Source of the DNA: JALZKA01 sp963754045
GTDB lineage: Bacteria > Actinomycetota > Thermoleophilia > Solirubrobacterales > 70-9
NCBI GenBank assembly: GCA_963754045.1
Contig: CAVWEN010000003.1
Span: forward strand, 558,001-622,000
Reading direction: 5' to 3'
DNA: 64,000 bases
Shown piece by piece: positions 8,165 to 16,463 of this stretch (the first letter of the stretch is position 1; each line of letters begins with the position of its first letter). A program made the translations under genes and the position numbers. The notes under the pieces were generated by a model. It was given only the letters and a program-made list of their open reading frames with translations, ran no database searches and was not told the origin of the DNA.

Positions 8165-8890
8165 ATGGCCGACCCCGCCTTCTCACGCGTATTGCTAAAG
8201 CTCTCGGGCGAGTCCCTGATGGGCAAGCTCGAGTACGGGACAGATGCCGAGCGGGTCGATGCGATCGCTGGCCAGATTCGCGAAGTAACCCAGCACGGGG
8301 TGGAGGTCGCGGTCGTCATCGGCGCCGGAAATATCTACCGCGGACTCGCCGGGGCCGCGGCCGGGATGGATCGGGCAACCGCCGACTACATGGGAATGCT
8401 CGCGACGGTTCTGAACGCCCTGACGCTGCAGGACGCGCTCGAGCGGATCGGCTCCTACACGCGTGTGCTCTCGGCAATCCAGGTAACCGAGGTCGCCGAG
8501 CCCTATATCCGCCGGCGTGCGATGCGCCATCTCGAGAAGGGGCGGGTGGTGATTTTCGCTGCGGGCACTGGCAACCCGTTCTTCACCACCGATACCGCCG
8601 CCGCACTGCGCGCACTGGAGATCCACGCCGAAGTGATCCTGATGGCCAAGCACGGCGTGGAGGGCGTCTACGACGCCGATCCATCCGAGGTCCCCGACGC
8701 AAAGTTCATCGCCGAGCTAACCCATCGCGAGGCGATCGAACGCGACCTGCGAGTGATGGATTCGACGGCGCTCTCACTTTGCATGGACAACAAGCTGCCA
8801 ATCCACGTCTTCAACATGGCCGACGAGCGCAACATCTTCCGAGTCGTATCCGGCGAGCGCATCGGCACCATCGTCGGTAGCGGCAGCTAG
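8165..8890 (+). CDS. pyrH: UMP kinase
   Basis: 241-aa bacterial UMP kinase (amino-acid-kinase fold) that phosphorylates UMP to UDP. Motifs: VLLKLSGESLMG, VVIGAGNIYRG, TADYMGMLATVLNALTLQDAL, FAAGTGNPFFTTDTAAALRA and AKHGVEGVYDADP, closing with IHVFNMADERNIFRVVSGERIGTIV. It sits in the standard rpsB-tsf-pyrH-frr order. A TAGGGT hexamer (8149-8154) lies 10 nt before the ATG, so an internal promoter is possible. Confidence 0.96.
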   Translation: MADPAFSRVLLKLSGESLMGKLEYGTDAERVDAIAGQIREVTQHGVEVAVVIGAGNIYRGLAGAAAGMDRATADYMGMLATVLNALTLQDALERIGSYTRVLSAIQVTEVAEPYIRRRAMRHLEKGRVVIFAAGTGNPFFTTDTAAALRALEIHAEVILMAKHGVEGVYDADPSEVPDAKFIAELTHREAIERDLRVMDSTALSLCMDNKLPIHVFNMADERNIFRVVSGERIGTIVGSGS

Positions 8891-8915
8891 TCCCGTGGGT
8901 CAATAGGATCGCGTC

Positions 8916-9488
8916 GTGGCTGACGAAGAGTTGATGGACGCACTCCTCGATGACGCCGAGGATCGGATGAAGAAGTCGGTGGACTCCTTTCGTACCGAGC
9001 TCGCGACGGTTCGTACCGGGCGAGCGTCCCCGCACCTGTTGGACCGCATTTCGGTCGACTATTACGGCGCCGTCACGCCGCTGAAGCAGCTTGCCAACGT
9101 AGCGGCTTCGGATGCCCGCCTGCTCACGATCACGCCCTTCGACAAGAACTCGATTGGCCTGATCGAGAAGGCGATCCAGGAATCGGACCTGGGCCTGACT
9201 CCGAACAATGACGGCAACGTGGTGCGCCTCCAGATTCCTGATCTCACCGAGGACCGGCGCCGCGACCTCGTCAAGGTCGTCCACGGGGTTGCCGAGGAGG
9301 GCAAGGTTTCGATTCGCAACATCCGCCGCGACGTGATGCAGGACCTTCGGGATATGAAGAAGGACGGCGACGTCGGGGAGGACGACGAGCGCCGGGCCGA
9401 GTCCGAGCTCCAGCGCCTTACCGACGAGTCGACCAAGGACATTGACTCGACGCTCAAGGCGAAGGAAGAAGAAATCCTCGAGGTGTGA
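8916..9488 (+). CDS. frr: Ribosome recycling factor
   Basis: 190-aa RRF, which splits post-termination ribosomes with EF-G. The family blocks are clear: ELATVRTGRASPHLLDRISVDYYG, TPLKQLANV, LTITPFDKNSIGLIEKAI, SDLGLTPNNDGNVVRLQIPDLTEDRRRDLVK and the long coiled-coil C-terminal half. GTG 8916 lies 6 nt after TAGGAT (8904-8909), suggesting a second, leaderless promoter inside the operon. It overlaps uppS by 4 nt. Confidence 0.96.
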   Translation: MADEELMDALLDDAEDRMKKSVDSFRTELATVRTGRASPHLLDRISVDYYGAVTPLKQLANVAASDARLLTITPFDKNSIGLIEKAIQESDLGLTPNNDGNVVRLQIPDLTEDRRRDLVKVVHGVAEEGKVSIRNIRRDVMQDLRDMKKDGDVGEDDERRAESELQRLTDESTKDIDSTLKAKEEEILEV

Positions 9489-10156
9489 GCGCGCGCCCGC
9501 GCTTCGTCGCGATCATCACCGACGGAAACGGGCGCTGGGCGGAGCAACGTCGCCTCCCGGCGATCGAGGGCCACCGCGCGGGGGCCGACGTCGTCAAGGA
9601 GCGGCTGCGCGACGCCGCGGAGTTGGGAATCGAAGAGCTGACCGTCTTCTCGTTCTCGACCGAGAACTGGTCGCGCTCGGACGACGAGGTCCAAGGGCTG
9701 ATGAAGATGTTCGGCGAGCGAATCGAAAGTGAGACCCCCGAACTCGACGACGAGGGCGTGCGAATGCGGTTCATCGGTCGGCGTCAAGGTGTGGAGTCCA
9801 GCCTGGTTGACAGGATGGAGTGGGCCGAGGCCACGACCGCGCAGAACACGATGATCACCCTGTACGTCGCCTTCAATTACGGAGGACGGGCGGAACTGGT
9901 GGACGCAGCTCGGTCGTTCGGAGGCCGAACGGAAGAGGACTTCAGGGCGCACCTCTACGCGCCCGAGATGAACGATCCGGATCTGTTGATCCGCACCTCC
10001 GGGGAGCAGCGGATCTCCAACTATCTGCTCTGGCAATGCGCCTATTCGGAGTTCGTGTTCCGCGACGAGCTCTGGCCCGACTTCACCCGTGAGGCTTTCG
10101 AGGACTCCCTGGCCGAGTTCGAACGACGCCAGCGCCGGTTCGGAGCGCGGGCGTGA
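9485..10156 (+). CDS. uppS: Isoprenyl transferase (undecaprenyl diphosphate synthase family)
   Basis: 223-aa cis-prenyltransferase that elongates farnesyl-PP with IPP to the polyprenyl carrier for cell-wall synthesis. Conserved regions: FVAIITDGNGRWAEQR with the catalytic Asp, IEGHRAGADVVKE, LTVFSFSTENWSRS, NYGGRAELVDA and PDLLIRTSGEQRISNYLLWQCAYSEF. About 20 residues shorter at the N-terminus than E. coli UppS. GTG 9485 overlaps the frr stop and its end overlaps cdsA, so it forms a coupled pair with phospholipid synthesis. Confidence 0.95.
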   Translation: MSARPRFVAIITDGNGRWAEQRRLPAIEGHRAGADVVKERLRDAAELGIEELTVFSFSTENWSRSDDEVQGLMKMFGERIESETPELDDEGVRMRFIGRRQGVESSLVDRMEWAEATTAQNTMITLYVAFNYGGRAELVDAARSFGGRTEEDFRAHLYAPEMNDPDLLIRTSGEQRISNYLLWQCAYSEFVFRDELWPDFTREAFEDSLAEFERRQRRFGARA

Positions 10157-10989
10157 GCGAGCGCACGGCCGCGCCGCCACCGAGACCGCGGCAGCGCTCC
10201 GAAACGCTCAACCGCGTTCTCTGGGCGATTCCCTGGGGCCTGTTCGCGATCGCGATCATCGTTGTCGGCGGCGGGCTGTTCGCCGCGGCCATCGCGATGC
10301 TCGCCGCGATCTGCATCGCGGAACTGTTCACGATGGTCGCGCGCGCGCAGCCCTTCGCCCTGACATCGATGGTCGTCTCGGGCGCGCTGATCGCAAGTGC
10401 TTATCTGTGGGGTCACTATGCGATGGTCATCGCCCTGGTCCTGAGCGTCCCGGTCGTATTCATCGCCGCGGCGGTACGCGGCACCGTTCGCGGGGCAACT
10501 GGTTCAGTTGCGATCTCGATCCTCGGCATCGTTTGGATCGGGCTGCCCTTTGCACACGCCGTCCTCCTTCGTGAATTGCCCGATCACGGGGCTGCGCTTC
10601 TCTTCGACGTCCTGATCGCGACGATCGTCTCCGACACCGCCGCCTACGCGGGGGGGCGGGCGTTCGGGAGGCGCAAGCTCGCAGGCGAGATTTCGCCGAA
10701 CAAGACCCTCGAGGGCCTGGCTTTCGGCATCGTTGGCGGCACGGTGGGCTTCTGGTTCGCTGGCCTCTACCAGGACTGGCTACCCGGGGCGGAAGCTCTT
10801 GTGATGGGCGCGGCCGTCGCACTGGTCGCGCCGGTCGGAGACCTCTTCGAGTCGATGATCAAGCGTGACATGGGCGTGAAGGACTCAGGCAACGCGGTCG
10901 GCCCCCACGGTGGCCTGCTCGATCGCCTCGATGCGGTCATCTTCACGATGGTCGCCGGCTTTTACCTGGCAGTTCTGTTCGTCTACTGA
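10153..10989 (+). CDS. cdsA: Phosphatidate cytidylyltransferase
   Basis: 278-aa polytopic membrane enzyme that makes CDP-diacylglycerol from phosphatidic acid and CTP. About seven to eight hydrophobic segments are visible, and the C-terminal CDS signature is intact: ISPNKTLEGLAFGIVGG, then GDLFESMIKRDMGVKD and GNAVGPHGGLLDRLDAVIF. The N-terminal 20 residues are basic and Pro-rich. GTG 10153 overlaps the uppS stop. Directly after the stop codon lies a 48-bp palindrome (10991-11038). Confidence 0.94.
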   Translation: MSERTAAPPPRPRQRSETLNRVLWAIPWGLFAIAIIVVGGGLFAAAIAMLAAICIAELFTMVARAQPFALTSMVVSGALIASAYLWGHYAMVIALVLSVPVVFIAAAVRGTVRGATGSVAISILGIVWIGLPFAHAVLLRELPDHGAALLFDVLIATIVSDTAAYAGGRAFGRRKLAGEISPNKTLEGLAFGIVGGTVGFWFAGLYQDWLPGAEALVMGAAVALVAPVGDLFESMIKRDMGVKDSGNAVGPHGGLLDRLDAVIFTMVAGFYLAVLFVY

Positions 10990-10990
10990 G

Positions 10991-11038
10991 GCGAACGTCG
11001 TTTCTTACCCCCTATAGGGCCCAAGGAATGACGTTCGC
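10991..11038. repeat. Dispersed long palindrome, copy A (CCCTATAGGG core)
   Basis: A 48-bp imperfect palindrome centred on CCCTATAGGG (11010-11019). Outer arms GCGAACGTC (10991-10999) and GACGTTCGC (11030-11038) pair perfectly; the inner arms pair with two G-T wobbles and one three-base internal loop. As RNA it would be a long hairpin closed by a UAUA loop. It begins 2 nt after the cdsA stop and ends before dxr. A second copy with the same core and arm sequence lies at 55493-55536. There is no T-tract. Confidence 0.75.
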
Positions 11039-11091
11039 GCAACGGAGGCGCCTTGAGGGTCGCCTGCAGGTCTCTGGCTACCCTCCGCGAG

Positions 11092-12237
11092 GTGAAGAAG
11101 GTCCTCGTATTGGGCTCCACCGGCTCGATCGGGGAGCAGGCGCTCGACGTCGTTCAACGCGCCCCGGAGGAGCTCGAACTGGTCGGGATCTCGGCCCATT
11201 CGAACTGGCAGCGTGCCTGCGAACAGACCCGCGACCTCAAGGTTCCCAAAGTCGCGATCTCCGACCCGCGAGCGGCCGCACGATGCTCCGAGCAGCTCGA
11301 CGACGTACTGGTGGGCGAGGAGGGTGTGCGAGAGCTGGTCGCAACGTCTGGTGCTGACCTCGTTCTGAACGCGATCACGGGCTCGGCTGGACTCGGGCCC
11401 ACCATCGTCGCGCTCACCGAGGGTATGGACCTCGCACTCGCCAACAAGGAATCGCTGGTGGTCGGCGGCGAGCTCGTCACCGCGCTGGCCGAGGCGACGG
11501 GAGCCGCGATCATCCCGGTCGATTCCGAGCACTCGGCGCTGTTCCAGCTGATCCGCGCTGAGCCGACGCGCGGCACCGTCGACCGGCTCGTCCTGACCGC
11601 TTCGGGTGGCCCGTTCCGCGAACGGGCCGACCTATCCGGTGTCACCATCGACGAGGCGCTGGCGCACCCGACCTGGGATATGGGCGGGCGGATCACGATC
11701 GACTCGGCGACGCTCTTCAACAAGGGCCTGGAGCTGATCGAGGCGCACCACCTCTTCGGCTTCGCCTATTCGGACATCGACGTCGTGGTGCACCCGCAGT
11801 CGATCGTTCACTCGCTGATCCATTTGAACGACGGAGCTTCCCTGGCACATCTCGGGGCGCCGGACATGCGCGTTCCAATTTCCTACGCAATGCACTACCC
11901 CGACCGCGCCGACACGTCGCTGGAACCGCTTGATCTGGCGAGCGTGGGGCGCCTGGACTTTGAAGCACCGGATCCCGGCCGCTTCCCCTGCCTGCGCCTC
12001 GCGCGTGAGGCGGGCGAAGCGGGCGGCACGGCGCCCTGTGTGCTGAATGCCGCTGACGAGGTGGCGGTTGCCGCCTTCCTTGACGGGCGGATTCCGTTCA
12101 CGGCGATCGGCGAGATCGTCGCGCGCACACTCGAGGAGATGCCGGCCCAGCAGCCGACCCACTTCCAGGATCTGTACGACGTTGACGTTGAGGCCCGGGT
12201 GCGGGCGCGACGCCTCGTCGACCCCGCAGCCGTCTAG
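11092..12237 (+). CDS. dxr: 1-deoxy-D-xylulose 5-phosphate reductoisomerase
   Basis: 381-aa MEP-pathway enzyme that converts DXP to MEP with NADPH. Motifs: KVLVLGSTGSIGEQALDVV (Rossmann), LANKESLVVGGELV, PVDSEHSALFQ, LTASGGPFRER, HPTWDMGGRITIDSATLFNKGLELIEAHHLF and DVVVHPQSIVHSLI. The frame opens earlier (TTG 11053), but GTG 11092 (VKKVLVLGS) fits the family start and lies 7 nt after TACCCT (11079-11084). ispG, another MEP gene, is at 18.5 kb. A short stem-loop follows the stop. Confidence 0.95.
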   Translation: MKKVLVLGSTGSIGEQALDVVQRAPEELELVGISAHSNWQRACEQTRDLKVPKVAISDPRAAARCSEQLDDVLVGEEGVRELVATSGADLVLNAITGSAGLGPTIVALTEGMDLALANKESLVVGGELVTALAEATGAAIIPVDSEHSALFQLIRAEPTRGTVDRLVLTASGGPFRERADLSGVTIDEALAHPTWDMGGRITIDSATLFNKGLELIEAHHLFGFAYSDIDVVVHPQSIVHSLIHLNDGASLAHLGAPDMRVPISYAMHYPDRADTSLEPLDLASVGRLDFEAPDPGRFPCLRLAREAGEAGGTAPCVLNAADEVAVAAFLDGRIPFTAIGEIVARTLEEMPAQQPTHFQDLYDVDVEARVRARRLVDPAAV

Positions 12238-12449
12238 CGCGAGCCGGGCAGCGCCCGGCTACCTGCGCTTGAGGGTGATCTTGCCGAGATCGACCACCTG
12301 GGCACGCGCTGCTCGGTTCGCCGAGTCGAACGTGTCTTACTCCGCTTGGAAGCACGCCACGCTGAGAGTCACCGTCGGGCGCTTGAACTTGCGCAACGAC
12401 GGTGCCGAGGTCTTGCGGGGCGGCGCCGACCCCGCCCTACACTCGGTGG
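12238..12449. other. Gene-free interval between dxr and rseP
   Basis: About 210 bp without a credible intact gene. It holds the dxr stem-loop and the rseP -10-like TACACT (12438-12443). Read on the minus strand, one frame gives a peptide resembling the C-terminal strand of an Ig-like secreted protein (KFKRPTVTLSVA, one stop codon, then VVDLGKITLKRR and a stop at 12259), possibly a decayed remnant. This is weak evidence. Confidence 0.4.
12242..12260 (+). terminator. Stem-loop after dxr
   Basis: AGCCGGGC (12242-12249) and GCCCGGCT (12253-12260) form a perfect 8-bp stem with a 3-nt loop, 5 nt after the dxr stop. No T-tract follows. It is a plausible hairpin terminator or RNA-stabilising structure at the end of the dxr transcript. 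Confidence 0.45.
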
Positions 12450-13517
12450 GTGAGCTGGGTCCTCGCCTTCGCGGGCTTTGCTGCCCTGATCGTTCTGCAC
12501 GAAGCAGGCCATTTCGTCGCGGCCAAGGCCGTGGGCATGAAGGTGGAGAAGTTCTACCTGTTCTTCCCGCCGAAGCTCTTCGCCCGCAAGCGCGGGGAGA
12601 CCGAGTATGGGATTGGCTGGATCCCCCTCGGCGGTTTCGTGAAGATCAGCGGGATGAACCCCGACGAAGAGATGGCGCCCGAAGAGGCCCATCGCGGCTA
12701 CTACGCGCAGCCGGCCTGGAAGCGAATCTTCGTCATTGCCGCGGGGCCATTCGTGAATCTTGTGATCGCGTTCGTGATCCTCTTCTTCGTCGCGCTCTCG
12801 CTCGACGAGCCGTCTGGCAGGGTCGACGAGGTAAGCCCCAACACACCGGCCGCCGAGGTGCTCCGACCCGGTGACGAGATCGTCGCCGTCGACGGCGTTC
12901 GCGGCGACTTCTTCACGCTCCGCGACCAGATCGGCACCCACCAGTGTGAACCCGAGCCCATCGACGGCTGCGAGGCGACCACGCCGGCCGTCCTCTCGAT
13001 CAGTCGCGACGGCCGCGAGATCACCGAAAAGATCGCCCCCATCTACGACGGTGAGCTCGAGCGCCAGGTGGTCGGCTTCGTGCCCGGCACGCAACCGGCC
13101 GGCCTCTCCGTGCCGGAGGCCGCCGGCCGCTCCGGCGAGTTCATGTGGCGCGTCACGGAGGGAACCGTCGGCGTGATCGTGCGCATCTTCGACCCGGAGC
13201 AGCGCGAGCAGATCTCCAGCGTGGTGGGCTCCTACGAGGTCACGCGCCAGGCGATCGAGTTCGACGCGACGCGCGCCTTCACCCTGCTCGCCGTGATCTC
13301 GTTATCGCTCGCGATCATCAACATGTTTCCGTTTCTGCCGCTGGACGGTGGCCACATCTTCTGGAGCGTCGTCGAGAAGGTCCGCGGCAGGCCCGTTCCC
13401 TTCCGGATCATGGAACGCGCGGGGGTGCTCGGGTTCGTGCTGGTCTTGATGCTCTTCGCCGTCGGGCTGTCGAACGACATCGGTCGGTTGACGGGCGAAG
13501 GTTTTGGGGTCGACTAG
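12450..13517 (+). CDS. rseP: RseP-like site-2 metalloprotease (M50)
   Basis: 355-aa intramembrane zinc metalloprotease of the RseP/Rip1 type, which cleaves anti-sigma factors or signal-peptide remnants in the membrane. HEAGH with its first histidine in the first membrane segment (LIVLHEAGHFVAAKA), GWIPLGGFVKISGMNP, FVIAAGPFVNLVIAF, a PDZ region (VDEVSPNTPAAEVLRPGDEIVAVDGV) and NMFPFLPLDGGHIFW with the third ligand Asp are all visible. The frame opens at 12402, but GTG 12450, 6 nt after TACACT, gives the correct N-terminus. The dxr-rseP-ispG order is typical of actinobacteria. Confidence 0.93.
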   Translation: MSWVLAFAGFAALIVLHEAGHFVAAKAVGMKVEKFYLFFPPKLFARKRGETEYGIGWIPLGGFVKISGMNPDEEMAPEEAHRGYYAQPAWKRIFVIAAGPFVNLVIAFVILFFVALSLDEPSGRVDEVSPNTPAAEVLRPGDEIVAVDGVRGDFFTLRDQIGTHQCEPEPIDGCEATTPAVLSISRDGREITEKIAPIYDGELERQVVGFVPGTQPAGLSVPEAAGRSGEFMWRVTEGTVGVIVRIFDPEQREQISSVVGSYEVTRQAIEFDATRAFTLLAVISLSLAIINMFPFLPLDGGHIFWSVVEKVRGRPVPFRIMERAGVLGFVLVLMLFAVGLSNDIGRLTGEGFGVD

Positions 13518-13530
13518 CGCGGTTTCGCGG

Positions 13531-13558
13531 TAGGTTTTCCCTGCTGACGCCCGTCAGC
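13531..13558 (+). promoter_or_regulatory. Putative promoter with inverted-repeat operator before the acyl-CoA ligase
   Basis: TAGGTT (13531-13536) resembles the local -10 element. Seven bases further is the perfect inverted repeat GCTGACG-CC-CGTCAGC (13543-13558), covering the expected transcription start. A strong Shine-Dalgarno (AGGAGG) then precedes ATG 13588. A repressor site for fatty-acid control is possible, or a hairpin in the 5' UTR. Confidence 0.4.
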
Positions 13559-13587
13559 GGGAGCTAGGAGCAGGAGGAGAGCAGTTC

Positions 13588-15402
13588 ATGGAGGTCACCA
13601 GCGCCGAGCGTTATGCGAGCGGAGGACCAAGCAAGGGCCTTTATGCCAACAACCTCGCGCTCGCCTTCGAGCAGACCGTCGACCGGATCCCGGATGACCC
13701 GGCGATCATCGATCCGACGCGCTCGAAGGAACTCACCTGGTCGGAGGTGCGGGCGATGGCGTATCGCGTCGCCGGCGGCCTGAAGGAACTCGGCGTCGGC
13801 AAGGGCGACACCGTCGCCATCATGCTGAACAACCGCTGGGAGTTCATCCCGATCGACCTGGGCGCGGTATATCTCGGCGCGGTCCCGTTCTCGATCTACC
13901 AAACCTCCTCTCCGGAACAGATCGAATACGTCTGTGAGGACGCGGGCGCTCGCGTGGCCGTGGTCGAGACCGCCTTCCTCGAGGTCTTCAACAAGGCCAA
14001 GGAGACCCTGCCCCTGCTCGAGCACGTAATCGTGCTGGACGGGGACGGCGGCACGCTTACCCTGGCCGAACTCGAAGCCTCGGGCGAGGGCTTCGACGCG
14101 CGTCCCCACGCTGATGCGGTTGAGCCCGACGACTCGCTCACCCTGATCTACACCTCCGGAACGACCGGCCCGCCGAAGGGCGTCCAGCTCTCCCATCGCA
14201 ACCTGATGACGCTCACGGCCGGGGTCGAGGACATCATCGATTTCCCAGACCGCGGCGCGAAGATCATCTCGTGGCTACCAGCGGCGCACATCGCCGAGCG
14301 GGGAGCGCACTATTACCTGCCCGTGGTCCGTGGCTGTTCGGCGACAATCTGCGCCGACCCGCGCAAGATCATCGAGATCCTGCCCGAGGTACGCCCAACC
14401 TGGTTCTTCGCCGTTCCGCGGATCTGGGAGAAGCTGAAGTCCGGGCTCGAGGCGAAGATGGCGGCGATCCCAGGCGAGGATGGGAAGAAGGCGCGTGCCG
14501 GGCTTGAAGCCGCGCTCAAGAAGGTGCAGCTCGAGCAAGCGGGCCAGGACGTCCCCGACGAACTTGCGGCGGCAGTCGCCGCTGCAGACGAAGGCATGTT
14601 CCAACACCTGCGCAAGGCGCTCGGCCTCGACGAGGCCCTCGCCGTGAACGTCGGCGCTGCACCCACCCCGGTCGAGGTGCTCGAGTTCTTCCATGCCATC
14701 GGGATTCCCGTCGGCGAGCTGTGGGGAATGTCCGAGACCTGTGGCGCTGCGACCGTGAACCCGCCCAACAAGGTCAAGCTCGGCACCGTCGGCCCGCCCG
14801 TTGCCGGTACCGACATCCGCCTGCTAGAGGACGGTGAGGTCCAGGTGAGGGGCGATCTGATCATGCTCGGCTACCGCAATAAGCCGGACAAGACGGCCGA
14901 GACGATCGACGATGAGGGGTGGCTCTCGACCGGCGACATCGGCGAGATCGACGGGGACGGTTACCTCAAGATCGTCGATCGCAAGAAGGAGCTGATCATC
15001 AACGCGGCCGGCAAGAACATGTCGCCCGCCAACATCGAGTCGAAGCTGAAGGCGGCCAGCCCGCTGATCGGCCAGGTCGCCGCGATCGGCGACGCGCGCC
15101 CTTACAACACCGCGCTGATCGTGCTCGACTCCGACTTCGCGCCCACGTGGGCCGAGCAGAACGGGGTTGACGATGCCTCGCCGGCAGCGTTGGCGGCGAA
15201 CGAAAAGCTAATCGCGGCGATCCAGGAAGGCGTCGATACGGCGAACGCAAAGATGGCTCGCGTGGAGCAGATCAAGAAGTTCAGGGTGCTGCCAACCGAG
15301 TGGATGCCGGGCGGCGACGAGCTGACCCCGACGATGAAGCTGAAGCGCAAGCCGATCGCCGAGAAGTACGGCGACGAGATCGAGGATCTATACGCGCGTT
15401 GA
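13588..15402 (+). CDS. Long-chain acyl-CoA synthetase (AMP-dependent ligase)
   Basis: 604-aa ANL-superfamily ligase that activates fatty acids to acyl-AMP and then acyl-CoA. The P-loop LTLIYTSGTTGPPKGVQLSHRNLM, the motif GELWGMSETCGAATVNP, the hinge/ATP motif LSTGDIGEIDGDGYLKIVDRKKELI and the C-terminal lysine region (NAAGKNMSPANIE) are intact. A 60-residue Lys/Glu-rich helical insertion (about residues 280-340) is typical of the FAA1-like long-chain group. It has its own strong ribosome binding site (AGGAGGAG). Exact chain length preference cannot be read from sequence. Confidence 0.92.
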   Translation: MEVTSAERYASGGPSKGLYANNLALAFEQTVDRIPDDPAIIDPTRSKELTWSEVRAMAYRVAGGLKELGVGKGDTVAIMLNNRWEFIPIDLGAVYLGAVPFSIYQTSSPEQIEYVCEDAGARVAVVETAFLEVFNKAKETLPLLEHVIVLDGDGGTLTLAELEASGEGFDARPHADAVEPDDSLTLIYTSGTTGPPKGVQLSHRNLMTLTAGVEDIIDFPDRGAKIISWLPAAHIAERGAHYYLPVVRGCSATICADPRKIIEILPEVRPTWFFAVPRIWEKLKSGLEAKMAAIPGEDGKKARAGLEAALKKVQLEQAGQDVPDELAAAVAAADEGMFQHLRKALGLDEALAVNVGAAPTPVEVLEFFHAIGIPVGELWGMSETCGAATVNPPNKVKLGTVGPPVAGTDIRLLEDGEVQVRGDLIMLGYRNKPDKTAETIDDEGWLSTGDIGEIDGDGYLKIVDRKKELIINAAGKNMSPANIESKLKAASPLIGQVAAIGDARPYNTALIVLDSDFAPTWAEQNGVDDASPAALAANEKLIAAIQEGVDTANAKMARVEQIKKFRVLPTEWMPGGDELTPTMKLKRKPIAEKYGDEIEDLYAR

Positions 15403-15536
15403 CCGGCGATGCCCACGGTGCGGTATGCATCCCAGCCGACGGCTCGGGGCCGGACCGTGGAGTCACGCTTCTCCATTGACCTGAACCAGGCCAGAGAACG
15501 CCCAACATCGCAAACCTGAGAAAGATCGCGCGCGGG
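15403..15536. other. Short intergenic interval, nothing recognised
   Basis: 134 bp between the acyl-CoA ligase and the AAC(3)-like gene. I see no clear promoter hexamer, no stem with a T-tract and no small gene. Confidence 0.4.
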
Positions 15537-16463
15537 ATGCCGCGTCCTGTTCGTGAAGCCCTGCGCACGGCGCGACGGCGTTATCGCAGCGTGCGCTACC
15601 GGCTGCGCGAGCGGGTCAGCCCAACCGCGCTCTCGGTCGGCCAGGTCGCAGCCGCGCTGGGCGAGACGGGCCTGAGGAATGGAGACACCTGCTTCATCCA
15701 GGCCGCCATGAGCGCGTTTGGATCCTTCGAGGACGGCGCAGATACGGTCGTGGATGCGCTGACCGAGGTCGTGGGGGAGAGCGGCACGATTGCGATGCCC
15801 GCGTACTCGCTGACCGGCCCGGCAATCGAGCACCTGGCTGCCGATCCGCTCTTCGACGTGCTTGAAACGCCGTCGCGGATGGGCGCGATCTCCGAGGCGT
15901 TCCGGCTCAGCGCGGGAACTATCCGCAGCGTGCATCCGACCCATTCGACCTGCGTGCGGGGCCCCGGCGCCGAGGCAGTCGTGGAGGGCCACGAGAGTGC
16001 CGAAACGCCGTTCGGCGTGGGGACGCCGTTCCCCAGGATCGTCGAGCGTGACGCGCTCCAGGTCTTCTTCGGCTGCGGGACGGGCGTGATCACGATGTAC
16101 CACTCGTTCGAGTGTTTGCGCAAGCCCCCATTCCCGCTCGACGTGTTCGCCGACCAGATCTTTTACGCCCGCTGCCGCGATCGCGAGGGGCAGGATCTGA
16201 GCGTCCGCACCCTCGTCCACAACCCCGCGCTTCACCCCGGCAGGATCGACTCGAATCTACGCCTGCAGAAGGTCTACCGCGACGCGATCCTGGAGGCCGG
16301 TGGCGTTGCCGTCGCGCTCGGTCACGGCGAGATCATCGCGATCCGCCTGCGAGCGTTGTTCGAGGTGTTCGAGCGACTGGTCGGAGCGGGCACAACGATC
16401 TACGACGCGCCCGTGCCGGCCAGGCTTCCGTCACTGCCTCCGCAGGAGCGCGTACGTGACTGA
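15537..16463 (+). CDS. AAC(3)-family N-acetyltransferase
   Basis: 308-aa member of the aminoglycoside 3-N-acetyltransferase fold family, which uses acetyl-CoA to acetylate an amino group. Family blocks: GDTCFIQAAMSAFGSF, ESGTIAMPAYSL, MGAISEAFRLSAGTIRSVHPTHSTCVRGPGA with the catalytic His, and GVGTPFPRIVERDALQVFFGCG. Chromosomal homologues commonly act on amino sugars in surface polysaccharide loci, so antibiotic resistance should not be assumed. The 3' end overlaps the next gene by 8 nt, and the two are probably one operon. Confidence 0.85.
   Translation: MPRPVREALRTARRRYRSVRYRLRERVSPTALSVGQVAAALGETGLRNGDTCFIQAAMSAFGSFEDGADTVVDALTEVVGESGTIAMPAYSLTGPAIEHLAADPLFDVLETPSRMGAISEAFRLSAGTIRSVHPTHSTCVRGPGAEAVVEGHESAETPFGVGTPFPRIVERDALQVFFGCGTGVITMYHSFECLRKPPFPLDVFADQIFYARCRDREGQDLSVRTLVHNPALHPGRIDSNLRLQKVYRDAILEAGGVAVALGHGEIIAIRLRALFEVFERLVGAGTTIYDAPVPARLPSLPPQERVRD

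Noticed and set aside
16300..16455. Upstream extension of the toroid protein
   Set aside because: It lies inside the AAC(3)-like gene in another frame and translates to a Ser/Arg/Cys-rich shadow; GTG 16456 is better.
15537..16463. Aminoglycoside resistance gene
   Set aside because: The fold family is right, but there is no mobile context and it is coupled to an unknown toroid protein; chromosomal homologues mostly act on sugars.
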